A stretch of 13,981 nt of DNA from RGIG4074 sp964615285 (GCA_964615285.1 CAZTND010000037.1:1-13981); one strand, 5' to 3'; shown: positions 1-7,358, numbered from the stretch's first letter. The notes: generated by a model not told the origin, from the sequence alone. Numbers and translations are program-made.

Positions 1-273
1 ATAGCAAATACTTCCTACATGTTTAACTATGACGGAGCGCCAAATGACGGATATTTCTTTATCAATGACTTTGAAAGAGGCGGTTTGATCGAAGACACGC
101 CCTATGCGCCGCAACGGGACGGATATACTTTCGGCGGCTGGTATAAAGAAGCGGAATGTATCAATAAATGGGATTTTGCAACGGACAGATTGCCTGAAGC
201 GACCTATGACGAAAAGGGATATGTAATAGATTTTGTGGAAACGAAGCTTTATGCTGCGTGGATAAAAAATTAA
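1..273 (+). CDS. C-terminal fragment of an InlB B-repeat (Listeria-Bacteroides repeat) surface protein
   Basis: The frame is open from the first base of the window, so the start and most of the protein lie upstream and only about 90 residues are seen. The visible part contains the hallmark of the InlB B-repeat / Flg_new family (PF09479): GYTFGGWYKE, then a WDF segment, ending in TKLYAAWIKN. In this family the repeat is a small beta-grasp-like fold found in tandem in secreted or wall-bound proteins of Gram-positive bacteria, where it works in adhesion or as a stalk. The protein ends right after the repeat: there is no LPXTG motif or hydrophobic tail, so any anchor must be N-terminal or absent. 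The gene stops 14 bases before the NYN gene, which could therefore be co-transcribed. The family call is fairly safe; the role of the whole protein cannot be judged. Confidence 0.75.
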   Translation: MANTSYMFNYDGAPNDGYFFINDFERGGLIEDTPYAPQRDGYTFGGWYKEAECINKWDFATDRLPEATYDEKGYVIDFVETKLYAAWIKN

Positions 274-287
274 AGAAAGGGGCGAAT

Positions 288-1184
288 ATGGAAGACAAAA
301 ATTATACGATCGCGTTGCTCATCGATTCGGACAACGTTTCTTCAAAATATCTGAATGCTTTGATGAAGGAGCTCATCGCCCTCGGCAGGGTGACATACAA
401 ACGCATGTACGGAGATTTCACCACGCCGACCAAATCGGGGTGGCGGGATCTCGTCAATCAATTCTCCATCATGCCCGTACAGCAATATTCTTACACGACG
501 GGCAAGAACGTGACCGATTCCAAGATGATCATCGACGCGATGGACATCCTGTATACGGGCAACGTGGACGCCTTCTGCCTCATGTCGAGCGACAGCGACT
601 TCACGGGGCTTGCCAAGCGGCTCAAGGAGTCAAACATGTTCGTCATCGGCGCGGGGGAAAACAAGACGCCCGGTTCCTTCATCAATGCCTGCGACCGCTT
701 TTTCAAATTGGACAGCCTGACGAAACAGGGGCGGAAAGCCGAAAAGGAGCGTTCCGCGGAAGAGGAACCGCGCGCAAACGGCAAAAAGAACAAGGGCGCC
801 GCCCAGAATCAGAATCCGACGCCGCAGCTGCAGGAGCGTTCTGCGGGGCGTAAAAAGCAGCAGGACAGCAAAAACGCCAGGGGCACACCCGTTCCCGCTC
901 CGCGGGAAGAGCGCGACGAGGAGCCCGCCGAGCGGCGGGAAGAGGAAGATTTCTTCATCCCGCGCGAAGAAATAGAGGATTTCGCCGCTTCCCTTCTGGA
1001 AGGCAGCGACCGCACGGAGCTGCCGCTTTCCCTCATCATGCAGAAAATATTCCAGGCGTACCCCGATTTCAACCCCAAGGACTATGGCGTTTCCAAGGCG
1101 CGCAAGTTCTTCGAGAGCGGAAAGTTTGCGGTGAAGAAGGGCAAGGGCACCGAATTGCTCGTCAGCCTGAAGGAAGATTATTGA
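288..1184 (+). CDS. NYN-domain (LabA/DUF88-like) putative ribonuclease with C-terminal OST-HTH/LOTUS domain
   Basis: A 298-residue protein in three parts. Residues 4-145 are a NYN/PIN-like nuclease domain: ALLIDSDN at the N-terminus (Asp13, Asp15), TDSKMIIDAMD (Asp77) and SSDSDFTGLAKRL (Asp102, Asp104) supply the acidic residues that bind metal in this fold. Residues about 148-228 are a charged, low-complexity linker rich in Lys, Arg, Glu and Gln. Residues about 228-296 resemble an OST-HTH/LOTUS RNA-binding domain (EDFAASLLEGS to LLVSLKEDY). The combination suggests a cytoplasmic RNA-directed nuclease or RNA-binding protein; no substrate is known from sequence. The ATG at 288 is chosen because AAAGAAAGGGG lies just before it; an in-frame GTG at 258 would overlap the upstream gene and has no ribosome site. 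Domain call is good, function inferred. Confidence 0.85.
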   Translation: MEDKNYTIALLIDSDNVSSKYLNALMKELIALGRVTYKRMYGDFTTPTKSGWRDLVNQFSIMPVQQYSYTTGKNVTDSKMIIDAMDILYTGNVDAFCLMSSDSDFTGLAKRLKESNMFVIGAGENKTPGSFINACDRFFKLDSLTKQGRKAEKERSAEEEPRANGKKNKGAAQNQNPTPQLQERSAGRKKQQDSKNARGTPVPAPREERDEEPAERREEEDFFIPREEIEDFAASLLEGSDRTELPLSLIMQKIFQAYPDFNPKDYGVSKARKFFESGKFAVKKGKGTELLVSLKEDY

Positions 1185-1266
1185 CGATCATTGACCGCTT
1201 GCCGATTTTTGCAGGATCGCAGAGCGGTAAGTTCACAGAGAAAATTTGTCCCGGAGAAGAACGAAC

Positions 1267-2907
1267 ATGAATCTGAACAAACTTGCGGATGCGCTCATCC
1301 CCGACGATGACCTGCAGCCGCTCGCCTATTACGAAGAGAAATACCCCCCGCGCGATCTTCCGAAGGGGGCGGAAGTCACCCGCCTCGCGCCCAGCCCCAC
1401 GGGGTTCATGCACCTGGGAAACCTGTATGTCGCGCTGGCAAACGAGCGCATCGCCCACGGCAGCGGCGGCGTCCTGTATCTGCGCATCGAGGACACCGAC
1501 AGCAAGCGAAAAGTGGAGGGCGCGGTGGAAGTCATCCGCTCTTCCCTGCGTTATTTCGGCATAAAATTCGACGAAGGCGCCGAGATCGGCGGGGCATACG
1601 GTCCCTATTACCAGCAGCAGCGCGCCAAAATTTACCGCGCCTATGCCAAAGAGCTCATCCGCCGCGGCAGGGCATACCCCTGTTTCTGTACGGAGGAAGA
1701 ACTTGCCGCCGTGCGGGAAAAGCAGACGGAAGGCAAACTTCTGCCCGGCTATTACGGCGAATTTGCCAAATGCCGCGATCTCTCCGAAACGGAGATCTAC
1801 GCCAACCTCGCGGCGGGCAAGCCCTACGTCATCCGGTTCCGTTCGGAAGGGGACGTCGAAAAGAAATCCGTCTTCCGCGACGAGATCAAGGGGGAGATCA
1901 CGGTCACCGAGAACAATCAGGACGTCGTCATCTTAAAATCGGACGGCATCCCGACCTATCACTTTGCCCACGTCATCGACGATCACCTCATGCGCACGAC
2001 CCTCGTCATCCGCGGGGAGGAATGGCTGGCGTCCCTGCCCATCCACATCGAACTCTTCAAGGCGCTCGGCTTCCGCATGCCGCGATACGGGCACAACTGC
2101 TCCATTCAGAAGATCGACGAAGGGGACGGCGGGCGGCGCAAACTGTCCAAACGCAAGGACCCCGAGGCATCCCTCGTCTTTTACCGCGAAGAGGGGTATC
2201 ACCCGCTGGCGGTCCGGATCTATCTCATGACCCTGCTCAACTCCAATTTCGAGGAATGGCATCTCAAATTCCCCGATAAGCCCGTCGAAGAATTCCGTTT
2301 TTCCATCGCCAAGATGGGCAAGAGCGGCGCGCTCTTCGACCTCGACAAGCTCAACGACGTATCCAAGGACGTCCTTTCCCGTCTATCCGCGGAAGAGATG
2401 GCGGACTTTCTGCGCGCATGGGCGGAGGGCTACGGCACGGCAGAGCAGAAGAGCTGGCTGGCGGACGGGGAATACCTGCTGCAGGTGCTTTCGCTCTGCA
2501 TGGGGATCGGCTCCAAAAAGCGCCGCAAGGATTTTGTCACGGCAAAACAGGGAATGGACGTCATCTCGTATTTCTTCCGCGCCGAAGAGAACCCCGCGTT
2601 CCGCGCGGACGGGAAGACGGTGAAGGCCGTGCTGCAGCAGTTTATGGCGGCATACGACCCCGCGGACGACAACGGCGTCTGGTTCGATAAGATGAAGCAG
2701 GTCGCCGACGCGCTCGGCTTCGCCTCCGATATGAAGGCGTACAAAGCCGCGCCCGAAAATTACCGCGGGAACGTGAGCGACGTCGCGGAGATCGTGCGCG
2801 TCGCCCTGACGGGGCGCGCCAATACGCCCGACCTGTGCACGGTCATGCGCATCCTCGGCGGGGCGGAATGCCGCCGGCGCGTGGACGCCGTCCTCGCAAA
2901 CGTATGA
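1267..2907 (+). CDS. gltX: Glutamate--tRNA ligase (class I aminoacyl-tRNA synthetase)
   Basis: A 546-residue glutamyl-tRNA synthetase, the cytoplasmic enzyme that charges tRNA-Glu with glutamate. The class I signatures are clear: RLAPSPTGFMHLGNLY (HIGH motif as HLGN, residues 49-52), LRIEDTDSKR in the catalytic fold, and KLSKR (KMSKS motif) at residues 292-296. Cys139, Cys141 and Cys169 sit where the zinc-binding Cys residues of many GluRS lie. It is longer than the roughly 470-490 residues of E. coli-type enzymes, mainly because about 35 residues precede the catalytic fold; this form occurs in clostridia. The ATG at 1267 is preferred over an in-frame TTG at 1246 because GGAGAAG stands 7 bases before it. 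In Bacillota GluRS is often non-discriminating and also charges tRNA-Gln for GatCAB; that cannot be decided here. No T-box leader or clear promoter is seen in the 82 bases upstream. Confidence 0.96.
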   Translation: MNLNKLADALIPDDDLQPLAYYEEKYPPRDLPKGAEVTRLAPSPTGFMHLGNLYVALANERIAHGSGGVLYLRIEDTDSKRKVEGAVEVIRSSLRYFGIKFDEGAEIGGAYGPYYQQQRAKIYRAYAKELIRRGRAYPCFCTEEELAAVREKQTEGKLLPGYYGEFAKCRDLSETEIYANLAAGKPYVIRFRSEGDVEKKSVFRDEIKGEITVTENNQDVVILKSDGIPTYHFAHVIDDHLMRTTLVIRGEEWLASLPIHIELFKALGFRMPRYGHNCSIQKIDEGDGGRRKLSKRKDPEASLVFYREEGYHPLAVRIYLMTLLNSNFEEWHLKFPDKPVEEFRFSIAKMGKSGALFDLDKLNDVSKDVLSRLSAEEMADFLRAWAEGYGTAEQKSWLADGEYLLQVLSLCMGIGSKKRRKDFVTAKQGMDVISYFFRAEENPAFRADGKTVKAVLQQFMAAYDPADDNGVWFDKMKQVADALGFASDMKAYKAAPENYRGNVSDVAEIVRVALTGRANTPDLCTVMRILGGAECRRRVDAVLANV

Positions 2908-2979
2908 TAAAAAAACGCCCCGTATAATATTTTTTTATGGAAGATATGGGAAATCGTGCGACCTCCATATTAAAAACAT

Positions 2980-2995
2980 ATACTATATATTGGAT
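2980..2995. promoter_or_regulatory. NrdR box 1 (distal) upstream of nrdD
   Basis: The 16-base site has the core CTATATATTG, fitting the NrdR box consensus acaCwAtATaTwGtgt in its ten central positions, with weaker flanks. It lies 33 bases (start to start) from a second, better box, close to three helical turns, as expected for tandem sites bound by the ATP-cone repressor NrdR. No nrdR gene lies in this window. Confidence 0.75.
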
Positions 2996-3003
2996 AAATA
3001 TGC

Positions 3004-3033
3004 TTGACAATACCACAATATATAGTGTATAAT
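3004..3033 (+). promoter_or_regulatory. SigA-type promoter of nrdD-nrdG
   Basis: A perfect -35 TTGACA (3004-3009) and a perfect -10 TATAAT (3028-3033) with an 18-base spacer. Transcription would start near 3040, giving a leader of about 55 bases before the nrdD start codon. Two NrdR boxes surround and overlap it. Confidence 0.9.
3013..3028. promoter_or_regulatory. NrdR box 2 (proximal), overlapping the nrdD promoter spacer
   Basis: The site reads CCACAATATATAGTGT, matching the NrdR consensus at every core position and most flank positions. It fills the space between the -35 (3004-3009) and -10 (3028-3033) elements, so a bound repressor would block RNA polymerase. NrdR regulation of ribonucleotide reductase genes is established; its action here is inferred from the site pair. 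Confidence 0.85.
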
Positions 3034-3040
3034 GAAATCA

Positions 3041-3078
3041 CTCTCCCGCAGGAAGACGCTGCGGCGGAGAGAGTTTTT
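3041..3078 (+). promoter_or_regulatory. Hairpin followed by T5 in the nrdD leader (possible attenuator or 5' stabilising stem)
   Basis: CTCTC (3041-3045) pairs with GAGAG (3069-3073), and CCGCAG (3046-3051) with CTGCGG (3059-3064), leaving a 7-base loop and a 4-base bulge at 3065-3068. TTTTT follows at 3074-3078, just before the GGAGGGG ribosome site (3081-3087). The shape is that of a weak intrinsic terminator placed between promoter and gene. It may tune read-through, or simply protect the 5' end. The short T run makes strong termination unlikely. Confidence 0.5.
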
Positions 3079-3095
3079 ACGGAGGGGAGATCGAT

Positions 3096-5270
3096 ATGAA
3101 GATCATCAAGCGAAACGGAGAAGAAGCTGTTTTTGACGGTGAAAAGATCGTCAATGCCGTGCGTAAGGCAAACAACGAAGTGTTTGACGGCGACAAGTTG
3201 AGCGAAGAACAGATACAGGCGATCGCGAACACCGTAACCGAAAAGGGCAGGAGTATGATCCGCGCGCTCAACGTGGAGGAGATCCAGGACTTTGTCGAGA
3301 ACGAGATCATGCGGCTCGGCAAGTTTGCCCTGGCGCGCAAGTATATCACATACCGCTATTCGCGTGCCCTTGCCAGAAAGACCAACACGACGGACGACCG
3401 CATTCTGAGCCTCATCGAATGCAACAACGAGGAGGTCAAGCAGGAGAACTCCAACAAAAACCCCACGGTCAACAGCGTACAGCGCGATTATATGGCGGGC
3501 GAGGTGTCCAAGGACATCACCAACCGCATTCTGTTGCCGCCCGACATCGTGCGGGCGCACGAGGAAGGGCTCATCCATTTCCATGACAGCGACTATTTTG
3601 CCCAGCACATGCACAACTGCGACCTGGTCAACCTGGAAGATATGCTCCAGAACGGCACGGTCATTTCGGGCACGCTCATCGAAAAGCCCCATTCTTTCTC
3701 CACGGCGTGCAACATCGCCACGCAGATCATCGCACAGGTGGCATCCAACCAGTACGGCGGGCAGAGCATTTCGCTCACCCATCTCGCGCCCTTCGTGCAG
3801 GTGAGCCGCGAGAAGATCAGAAAGGGCGTTGAAGAAGAACTGCGCATGCTCGGCGTGGACAACGAAGAGGCGGCGAAGGAGATCACCGAAAAGCGCTTGC
3901 GCGAGGAAGTGCGCAAGGGCGTGCAGATGATTCAGTACCAGGTCGTGACCCTCCTGACGACCAACGGGCAGGCGCCCTTCGTCACGGTGTTCATGTACCT
4001 CGGCGAAGCGCGCAACGACCGCGAGCGGGAAGACCTCGCCATGATCATCGAGGAGACCTTAAAGCAGCGCATCCAGGGCGTCAAGAACGAAAAGGGCGTC
4101 TGGATCACGCCCGCGTTCCCCAAGCTCATCTACGTCCTCGAAGAGAATAATATCCATGAGGACGGCAAATATTGGTATCTGACGGAGCTGGCGGCGAAGT
4201 GCACGGCAAAGCGCATGGTGCCCGACTACATCTCCGAAAAGATGATGCTCAAATACAAGATCGACAGGAACGGCGAAGGGCATTGCTATACCTGCATGGG
4301 CTGCCGCAGTTTCCTGACGCCCTATGTGGATGAAAACGGAAAGCCCAAGTACTACGGCCGCTTCAACCAGGGGGTCGTCACCATCAATCTTCCCGACGTC
4401 GCGCTCTCTTCGGGCGGGGACATGGATAAATTCCGGGAGATCTTCGACGAACGGCTGGAGCTCTGTCACCGCGCCCTGATGTGCCGGCACAACCGTCTGA
4501 AGGGCACGCTCTCTGACGCCGCGCCCATCCTTTGGCAGTACGGCGCGCTGGCGCGCCTCAAAAAGGGCGAACCCATCGACAAACTGCTCTACGGCGGCTA
4601 TTCGACCATTTCGCTCGGCTATGCGGGGCTGTACGAATGCGTGAAGTACATGACGGGCAAATCGCACACCGACGAGGAGGCAAAGCCGTTCGCGCTCGCC
4701 GTCATGCAGCACATGAACGACAAGTGCAAGGAGTGGAAGGCCGAACACAACATCGACTTTTCCATCTACGGCACGCCGCTCGAAAGCACGACGTACAAGT
4801 TTGCCAAGGCGCTCCAGAAGCGTTTCGGCATCATCGAGGGCGTGACGGATAAGAACTATATCACCAACAGCTATCATGTGCACGTTTCCGAGAAGATCGA
4901 TGCGTTCACCAAGCTGAAATTTGAATCGGAATTCCAGTCCCTCTCGCCCGGCGGCGCCATCTCGTACGTGGAAGTGCCCAACATGCAGGACAATATCCCC
5001 GCCGTGCTCGAAGTCATGAAGTTCATCTATGACAATATCATGTATGCCGAACTGAACACCAAGAGCGACTACTGCCAGGTCTGCGGCTATGACGGCGAGA
5101 TCAAGATCGTCAAGGACAAGGACGGCAAATTGGTCTGGGAATGCCCCAAGTGCGGCAACCGCGACCAGAGCAAGATGAACGTTGCCCGCCGGACCTGCGG
5201 CTACATCGGTACGCAGTTCTGGAATCAGGGCAGAACGCAGGAGATCCAGGACCGGGTGCTGCATCTGTAA
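3096..5270 (+). CDS. nrdD: Anaerobic (class III) ribonucleoside-triphosphate reductase
   Basis: A 724-residue, full-length class III reductase, which turns ribonucleoside triphosphates into dNTPs in oxygen-free cytoplasm using a glycyl radical and, usually, formate as reductant. Residues 3 to about 90 form an ATP-cone for allosteric control (MKIIKRNGEEAVFDGEKI onward). Cys175 (MHNCDLVNLEDML) and Cys403 (MGCRSFL) match the conserved catalytic cysteines, Cys403 being the likely thiyl site. Near the end two Cys pairs (660/663 and 683/686) form the zinc site, followed by RRTCGYIGTQ with Gly702 as the predicted glycyl-radical residue. The start is fixed by GGAGGGG at 3081-3087. It heads an operon with nrdG, 46 bases downstream, behind a promoter with two NrdR boxes. 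No residues look missing. Confidence 0.98.
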   Translation: MKIIKRNGEEAVFDGEKIVNAVRKANNEVFDGDKLSEEQIQAIANTVTEKGRSMIRALNVEEIQDFVENEIMRLGKFALARKYITYRYSRALARKTNTTDDRILSLIECNNEEVKQENSNKNPTVNSVQRDYMAGEVSKDITNRILLPPDIVRAHEEGLIHFHDSDYFAQHMHNCDLVNLEDMLQNGTVISGTLIEKPHSFSTACNIATQIIAQVASNQYGGQSISLTHLAPFVQVSREKIRKGVEEELRMLGVDNEEAAKEITEKRLREEVRKGVQMIQYQVVTLLTTNGQAPFVTVFMYLGEARNDREREDLAMIIEETLKQRIQGVKNEKGVWITPAFPKLIYVLEENNIHEDGKYWYLTELAAKCTAKRMVPDYISEKMMLKYKIDRNGEGHCYTCMGCRSFLTPYVDENGKPKYYGRFNQGVVTINLPDVALSSGGDMDKFREIFDERLELCHRALMCRHNRLKGTLSDAAPILWQYGALARLKKGEPIDKLLYGGYSTISLGYAGLYECVKYMTGKSHTDEEAKPFALAVMQHMNDKCKEWKAEHNIDFSIYGTPLESTTYKFAKALQKRFGIIEGVTDKNYITNSYHVHVSEKIDAFTKLKFESEFQSLSPGGAISYVEVPNMQDNIPAVLEVMKFIYDNIMYAELNTKSDYCQVCGYDGEIKIVKDKDGKLVWECPKCGNRDQSKMNVARRTCGYIGTQFWNQGRTQEIQDRVLHL

Positions 5271-5281
5271 GAAAAGGCGGT

Positions 5282-5300
5282 CCGCCGAAAAAAACGGCGG
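5282..5300 (+). other. Intergenic hairpin with an A7 loop between nrdD and nrdG
   Basis: CCGCCG (5282-5287) and CGGCGG (5295-5300) form a perfect 6-bp GC stem with a loop of seven A. No T run follows, so it is not a terminator. It sits directly before the nrdG ribosome site (GGGAG, 5303-5307) and could protect or process the operon mRNA or lower nrdG translation relative to nrdD. Confidence 0.5.
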
Positions 5301-5316
5301 AAGGGAGCGGCAGACA

Positions 5317-5844
5317 ATGAATTACGCTACCATCAAAAAATGTGACATTGCGAACGGAGAGGGAGTCAGGGTCTCCCTCTTCGTTTCCGGTTGCACGCAC
5401 CGATGCAAGAACTGTTTCAACCAAGTGGCATGGGATTTTTCCTACGGGGAACCTTTTACGGCGGCGACCGAAGCGGAAATTTTTGCCGAACTTGAAAAGA
5501 GCTATATCAACGGACTCTCCCTGCTGGGGGGCGAACCGTTCGAGCCGCAGAACCAACGGGCGCTTTTGCCGTTCGTCAGGCGGGTGCGTGAAAAATTTCC
5601 ACGAAAAAATATCTGGTGCTACACGGGTTTCGTGTTCGACGAAAAGACGGGACTGTTGAAAGAGACGCATAAAAACACAGAATGCACCGCCGAACTCATC
5701 CGCAGCATGGATATTTTGGTGGACGGGCCGTTCGTCGAAGAACTGAAAGACATCTCCCTGAAATTCCGCGGTTCTTCCAACCAACGGGTCATCGACGTAC
5801 AAAAAACACTGCAAAACGGAAAAATCGTACTGTATCTTGAATAA
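5317..5844 (+). CDS. nrdG: Anaerobic ribonucleoside-triphosphate reductase activating enzyme (radical SAM)
   Basis: A 175-residue radical SAM enzyme that cleaves S-adenosylmethionine to place the glycyl radical on NrdD. The [4Fe-4S] motif CX3CX2C is Cys26, Cys30 and Cys33 in GCTHRCKNCFN, and GGEP (residues 71-74) is the SAM-contacting motif. It is close to the family's usual size of about 155-180 residues. The ATG at 5317 is chosen because GGGAG (5303-5307) precedes it and MNYATIKKCDIANGEGVR is the conserved NrdG N-terminus; the frame is open further upstream, but that would overlap nrdD. It follows nrdD by 46 bases with no promoter seen, so it is in the same operon. All key residues are present. 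Confidence 0.97.
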   Translation: MNYATIKKCDIANGEGVRVSLFVSGCTHRCKNCFNQVAWDFSYGEPFTAATEAEIFAELEKSYINGLSLLGGEPFEPQNQRALLPFVRRVREKFPRKNIWCYTGFVFDEKTGLLKETHKNTECTAELIRSMDILVDGPFVEELKDISLKFRGSSNQRVIDVQKTLQNGKIVLYLE

Positions 5845-5955
5845 ATACGCAGTACTATGTCATGCATAATAAAATCATTTTATATCCATATGGAAACAGA
5901 ACAAAAGAAAAAAATCGATAAAATAAAAAAATGAATCGGGCAGAATGTTTATTTT

Positions 5956-5995
5956 AAGAAGAATCCGTTTATTATATGAAGTACGGGTTCTTCTT
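5956..5995. repeat. 13-bp inverted repeat after nrdG
   Basis: Arms 5956-5968 and 5983-5995 pair as AAGAAGAA/TTCTTCTT, one T-G wobble, then CCGT/ACGG, around a 14-base loop. The bases after it (CCTTATTATAAAG) are T-poor, so it is at best a weak terminator for nrdDG. It could equally be a protein-binding site upstream of the aminopeptidase promoter. The surrounding stretch 5845-6013 holds no gene. Confidence 0.45.
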
Positions 5996-6013
5996 CCTTA
6001 TTATAAAGAACGT

Positions 6014-6042
6014 TTGACGGAAAGCCGAAAACGCGCTATAAT
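6014..6042 (+). promoter_or_regulatory. SigA-type promoter of the M29 aminopeptidase
   Basis: A -35 of TTGACG (6014-6019) and a perfect -10 TATAAT (6037-6042) with the ideal 17-base spacer. The transcript would start near 6049, giving a leader of about 70 bases that contains a short ORF. Confidence 0.85.
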
Positions 6043-6084
6043 GCTGTTTGGTGAAAACAAGAACGAACAAGGAAAAAATAAGGA

Positions 6085-6129
6085 ATGAAGATCGCCTTGG
6101 AACAAGGAGCCTTGACCGACAATGAATAA
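6085..6129 (+). CDS. Putative 14-residue leader peptide overlapping the aminopeptidase start
   Basis: ATG at 6085 opens a 14-codon frame encoding MKIALEQGALTDNE, ending at TAA 6127-6129, so it overlaps the first 8 bases of the aminopeptidase gene in another frame. AAGGA at 6069-6073 could serve as its ribosome site, 11 bases away. Inside it, CCTTG (6095-6099) can pair with CAAGG (6103-6107), which contains part of the aminopeptidase ribosome site AGGAG (6105-6109). Ribosomes on the leader would open that stem and could couple translation of the two frames. The arrangement is seen directly; translation and function are inference, and a chance ORF is possible. Confidence 0.35.
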   Translation: MKIALEQGALTDNE

Positions 6130-7354
6130 ACTGAAAGCAAAACGATATGCAAAACTGCTCGTCAAAAGCGGGCTGAACGTCAAAAAAGGACAGACGGTGT
6201 TCGTCACCGCGGCGGTCGATCAGGCCGAATTCGTGGGGATGGTCGTCGAAGAGTGCTACCGTGCGGGGGCAAAGCGGGTCGTCATGGAATGGGAATGCGA
6301 TGCCGTTTCAAAACTCGACTATGAATATCAGACCTTGGAAACAATGTCCGAAGTGCCCCCTTGGGCGGAAGCCAAATTGAAATTCAAGGCAGAGGATCTC
6401 TCCTGCCGCCTGTTCATCGAATCCTCCGACCCCGACGCCTTCCGCGGCGCGGATATGGACAAGATCGCCAAGGCGCGGCAGGCACAATACCCCGTGATAA
6501 AACCGTACCGCGACAAAATGGAGAACAGGCACCAGTGGTGCATCGCCGCCGCCGCAGGCAAGGCGTGGGCTAAGAAACTCTTCCCCGCGCTCAGCGACAA
6601 ACAGGCGGTGGACGCGCTGTGGGAAAAGATCTTCGCCTGTTCCCGTGCCGACGGGCCCGATCCTGTCAAGGAATGGGCGCGGCATGACGACGACCTCGCC
6701 AAAAAATGCGATCATCTCAATTCCCTCCGCCTCGTTTCCCTCGAATACAAGAGTGAAAACGGCACGGATCTGAAAGTGGGACTGAACAAGGACTGCATCT
6801 TTATGGGCGGCGCGGAGAGCACGCTCAAAGGGCGGGTCTTTAACGCCAATATTCCCAGCGAGGAAATTTTCACCTCTCCCATGGCGGGCGTCGCCGAGGG
6901 CATCGTGTACGCCACAAAACCGCTCTCTTACCAGGGGCAGCTCATCGAGAATTTCTCCGTGCGCTTTGCCGGCGGCAAAGTCGTCGAAGTGAAGGCGGAA
7001 AAGAACGAGGATCTCTTGAAAAAGATGATCTCTATGGACGAAGGGGCGGCGATGCTCGGCGAATGCGCGCTCATCCCTTACGATTCGCCCATCAACAATA
7101 CGGGCATCCTGTTCTATAACACGCTGTTTGACGAAAACGCAAGCTGCCACCTCGCCCTGGGCGCGGGGTTCACCAACTGCCTGCAGGGATTTGAAAACCT
7201 GACGCAGGAGGAATGCCATGCGCGCGGGGTCAACGACAGTATGATCCACGTCGATTTCATGATCGGGACAAAAGACCTATCCATCGTCGGCGTGACGGCG
7301 GACGGCAAGCGGGTGCAGATCTTCAAAGACGGCAATTGGGCGGTCAATTTTTAA
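6122..7354 (+). CDS. Aminopeptidase, peptidase family M29 (AmpS/PepS/AmpT-like)
   Basis: A 410-residue metallo-aminopeptidase of family M29, a cytoplasmic dimer that removes N-terminal residues from peptides using two metal ions. The expected ligands are in place: Glu247/Glu248 in IPSEEIFTSP, Glu314 in LGECALIP, His343 in CHLALGAGF, and His376 and Asp378 in MIHVDFMIG. Length and order match the family (about 410 residues). The ATG at 6122 has AGGAG at 6105-6109, a rather long 12-base spacing; no better start is in frame. It has its own promoter at 6014-6042 and a weak terminator after it, so it is probably a single-gene unit. Substrate preference cannot be read from sequence. Confidence 0.94.
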   Translation: MNKLKAKRYAKLLVKSGLNVKKGQTVFVTAAVDQAEFVGMVVEECYRAGAKRVVMEWECDAVSKLDYEYQTLETMSEVPPWAEAKLKFKAEDLSCRLFIESSDPDAFRGADMDKIAKARQAQYPVIKPYRDKMENRHQWCIAAAAGKAWAKKLFPALSDKQAVDALWEKIFACSRADGPDPVKEWARHDDDLAKKCDHLNSLRLVSLEYKSENGTDLKVGLNKDCIFMGGAESTLKGRVFNANIPSEEIFTSPMAGVAEGIVYATKPLSYQGQLIENFSVRFAGGKVVEVKAEKNEDLLKKMISMDEGAAMLGECALIPYDSPINNTGILFYNTLFDENASCHLALGAGFTNCLQGFENLTQEECHARGVNDSMIHVDFMIGTKDLSIVGVTADGKRVQIFKDGNWAVNF

Positions 7355-7358
7355 GTTT

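Noticed and set aside
258..287. GTG start ten codons upstream for the NYN gene
   Set aside because: It would overlap the end of the surface-protein gene and has no ribosome site, while AAAGAAAGGGG fits the ATG at 288.
1185..1266. T-box leader or terminator before gltX
   Set aside because: Only an imperfect stem (ACCGCT 1194-1199 with AGCGGT 1223-1228) is seen. The region is too short for a T-box, with no T-box sequence and no T run after the stem.
1267..1371. N-terminal extension of GltX as a novel domain
   Set aside because: The same kind of extension is found in other clostridial GluRS proteins, so it is a known variant rather than a new fusion.
2910..2937. A7/T7 stem after gltX as terminator, and TATAAT at 2923 as promoter
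   Set aside because: The stem would be only A-T pairs around a long loop, and no -35 lies at the right distance from the TATAAT.
2970..3782. Long minus-strand open frame opposite nrdD
   Set aside because: It is antisense to a complete nrdD, has no family motifs, and reflects codon bias of the real gene; the same holds for the 401-codon frame at 4059-5264.
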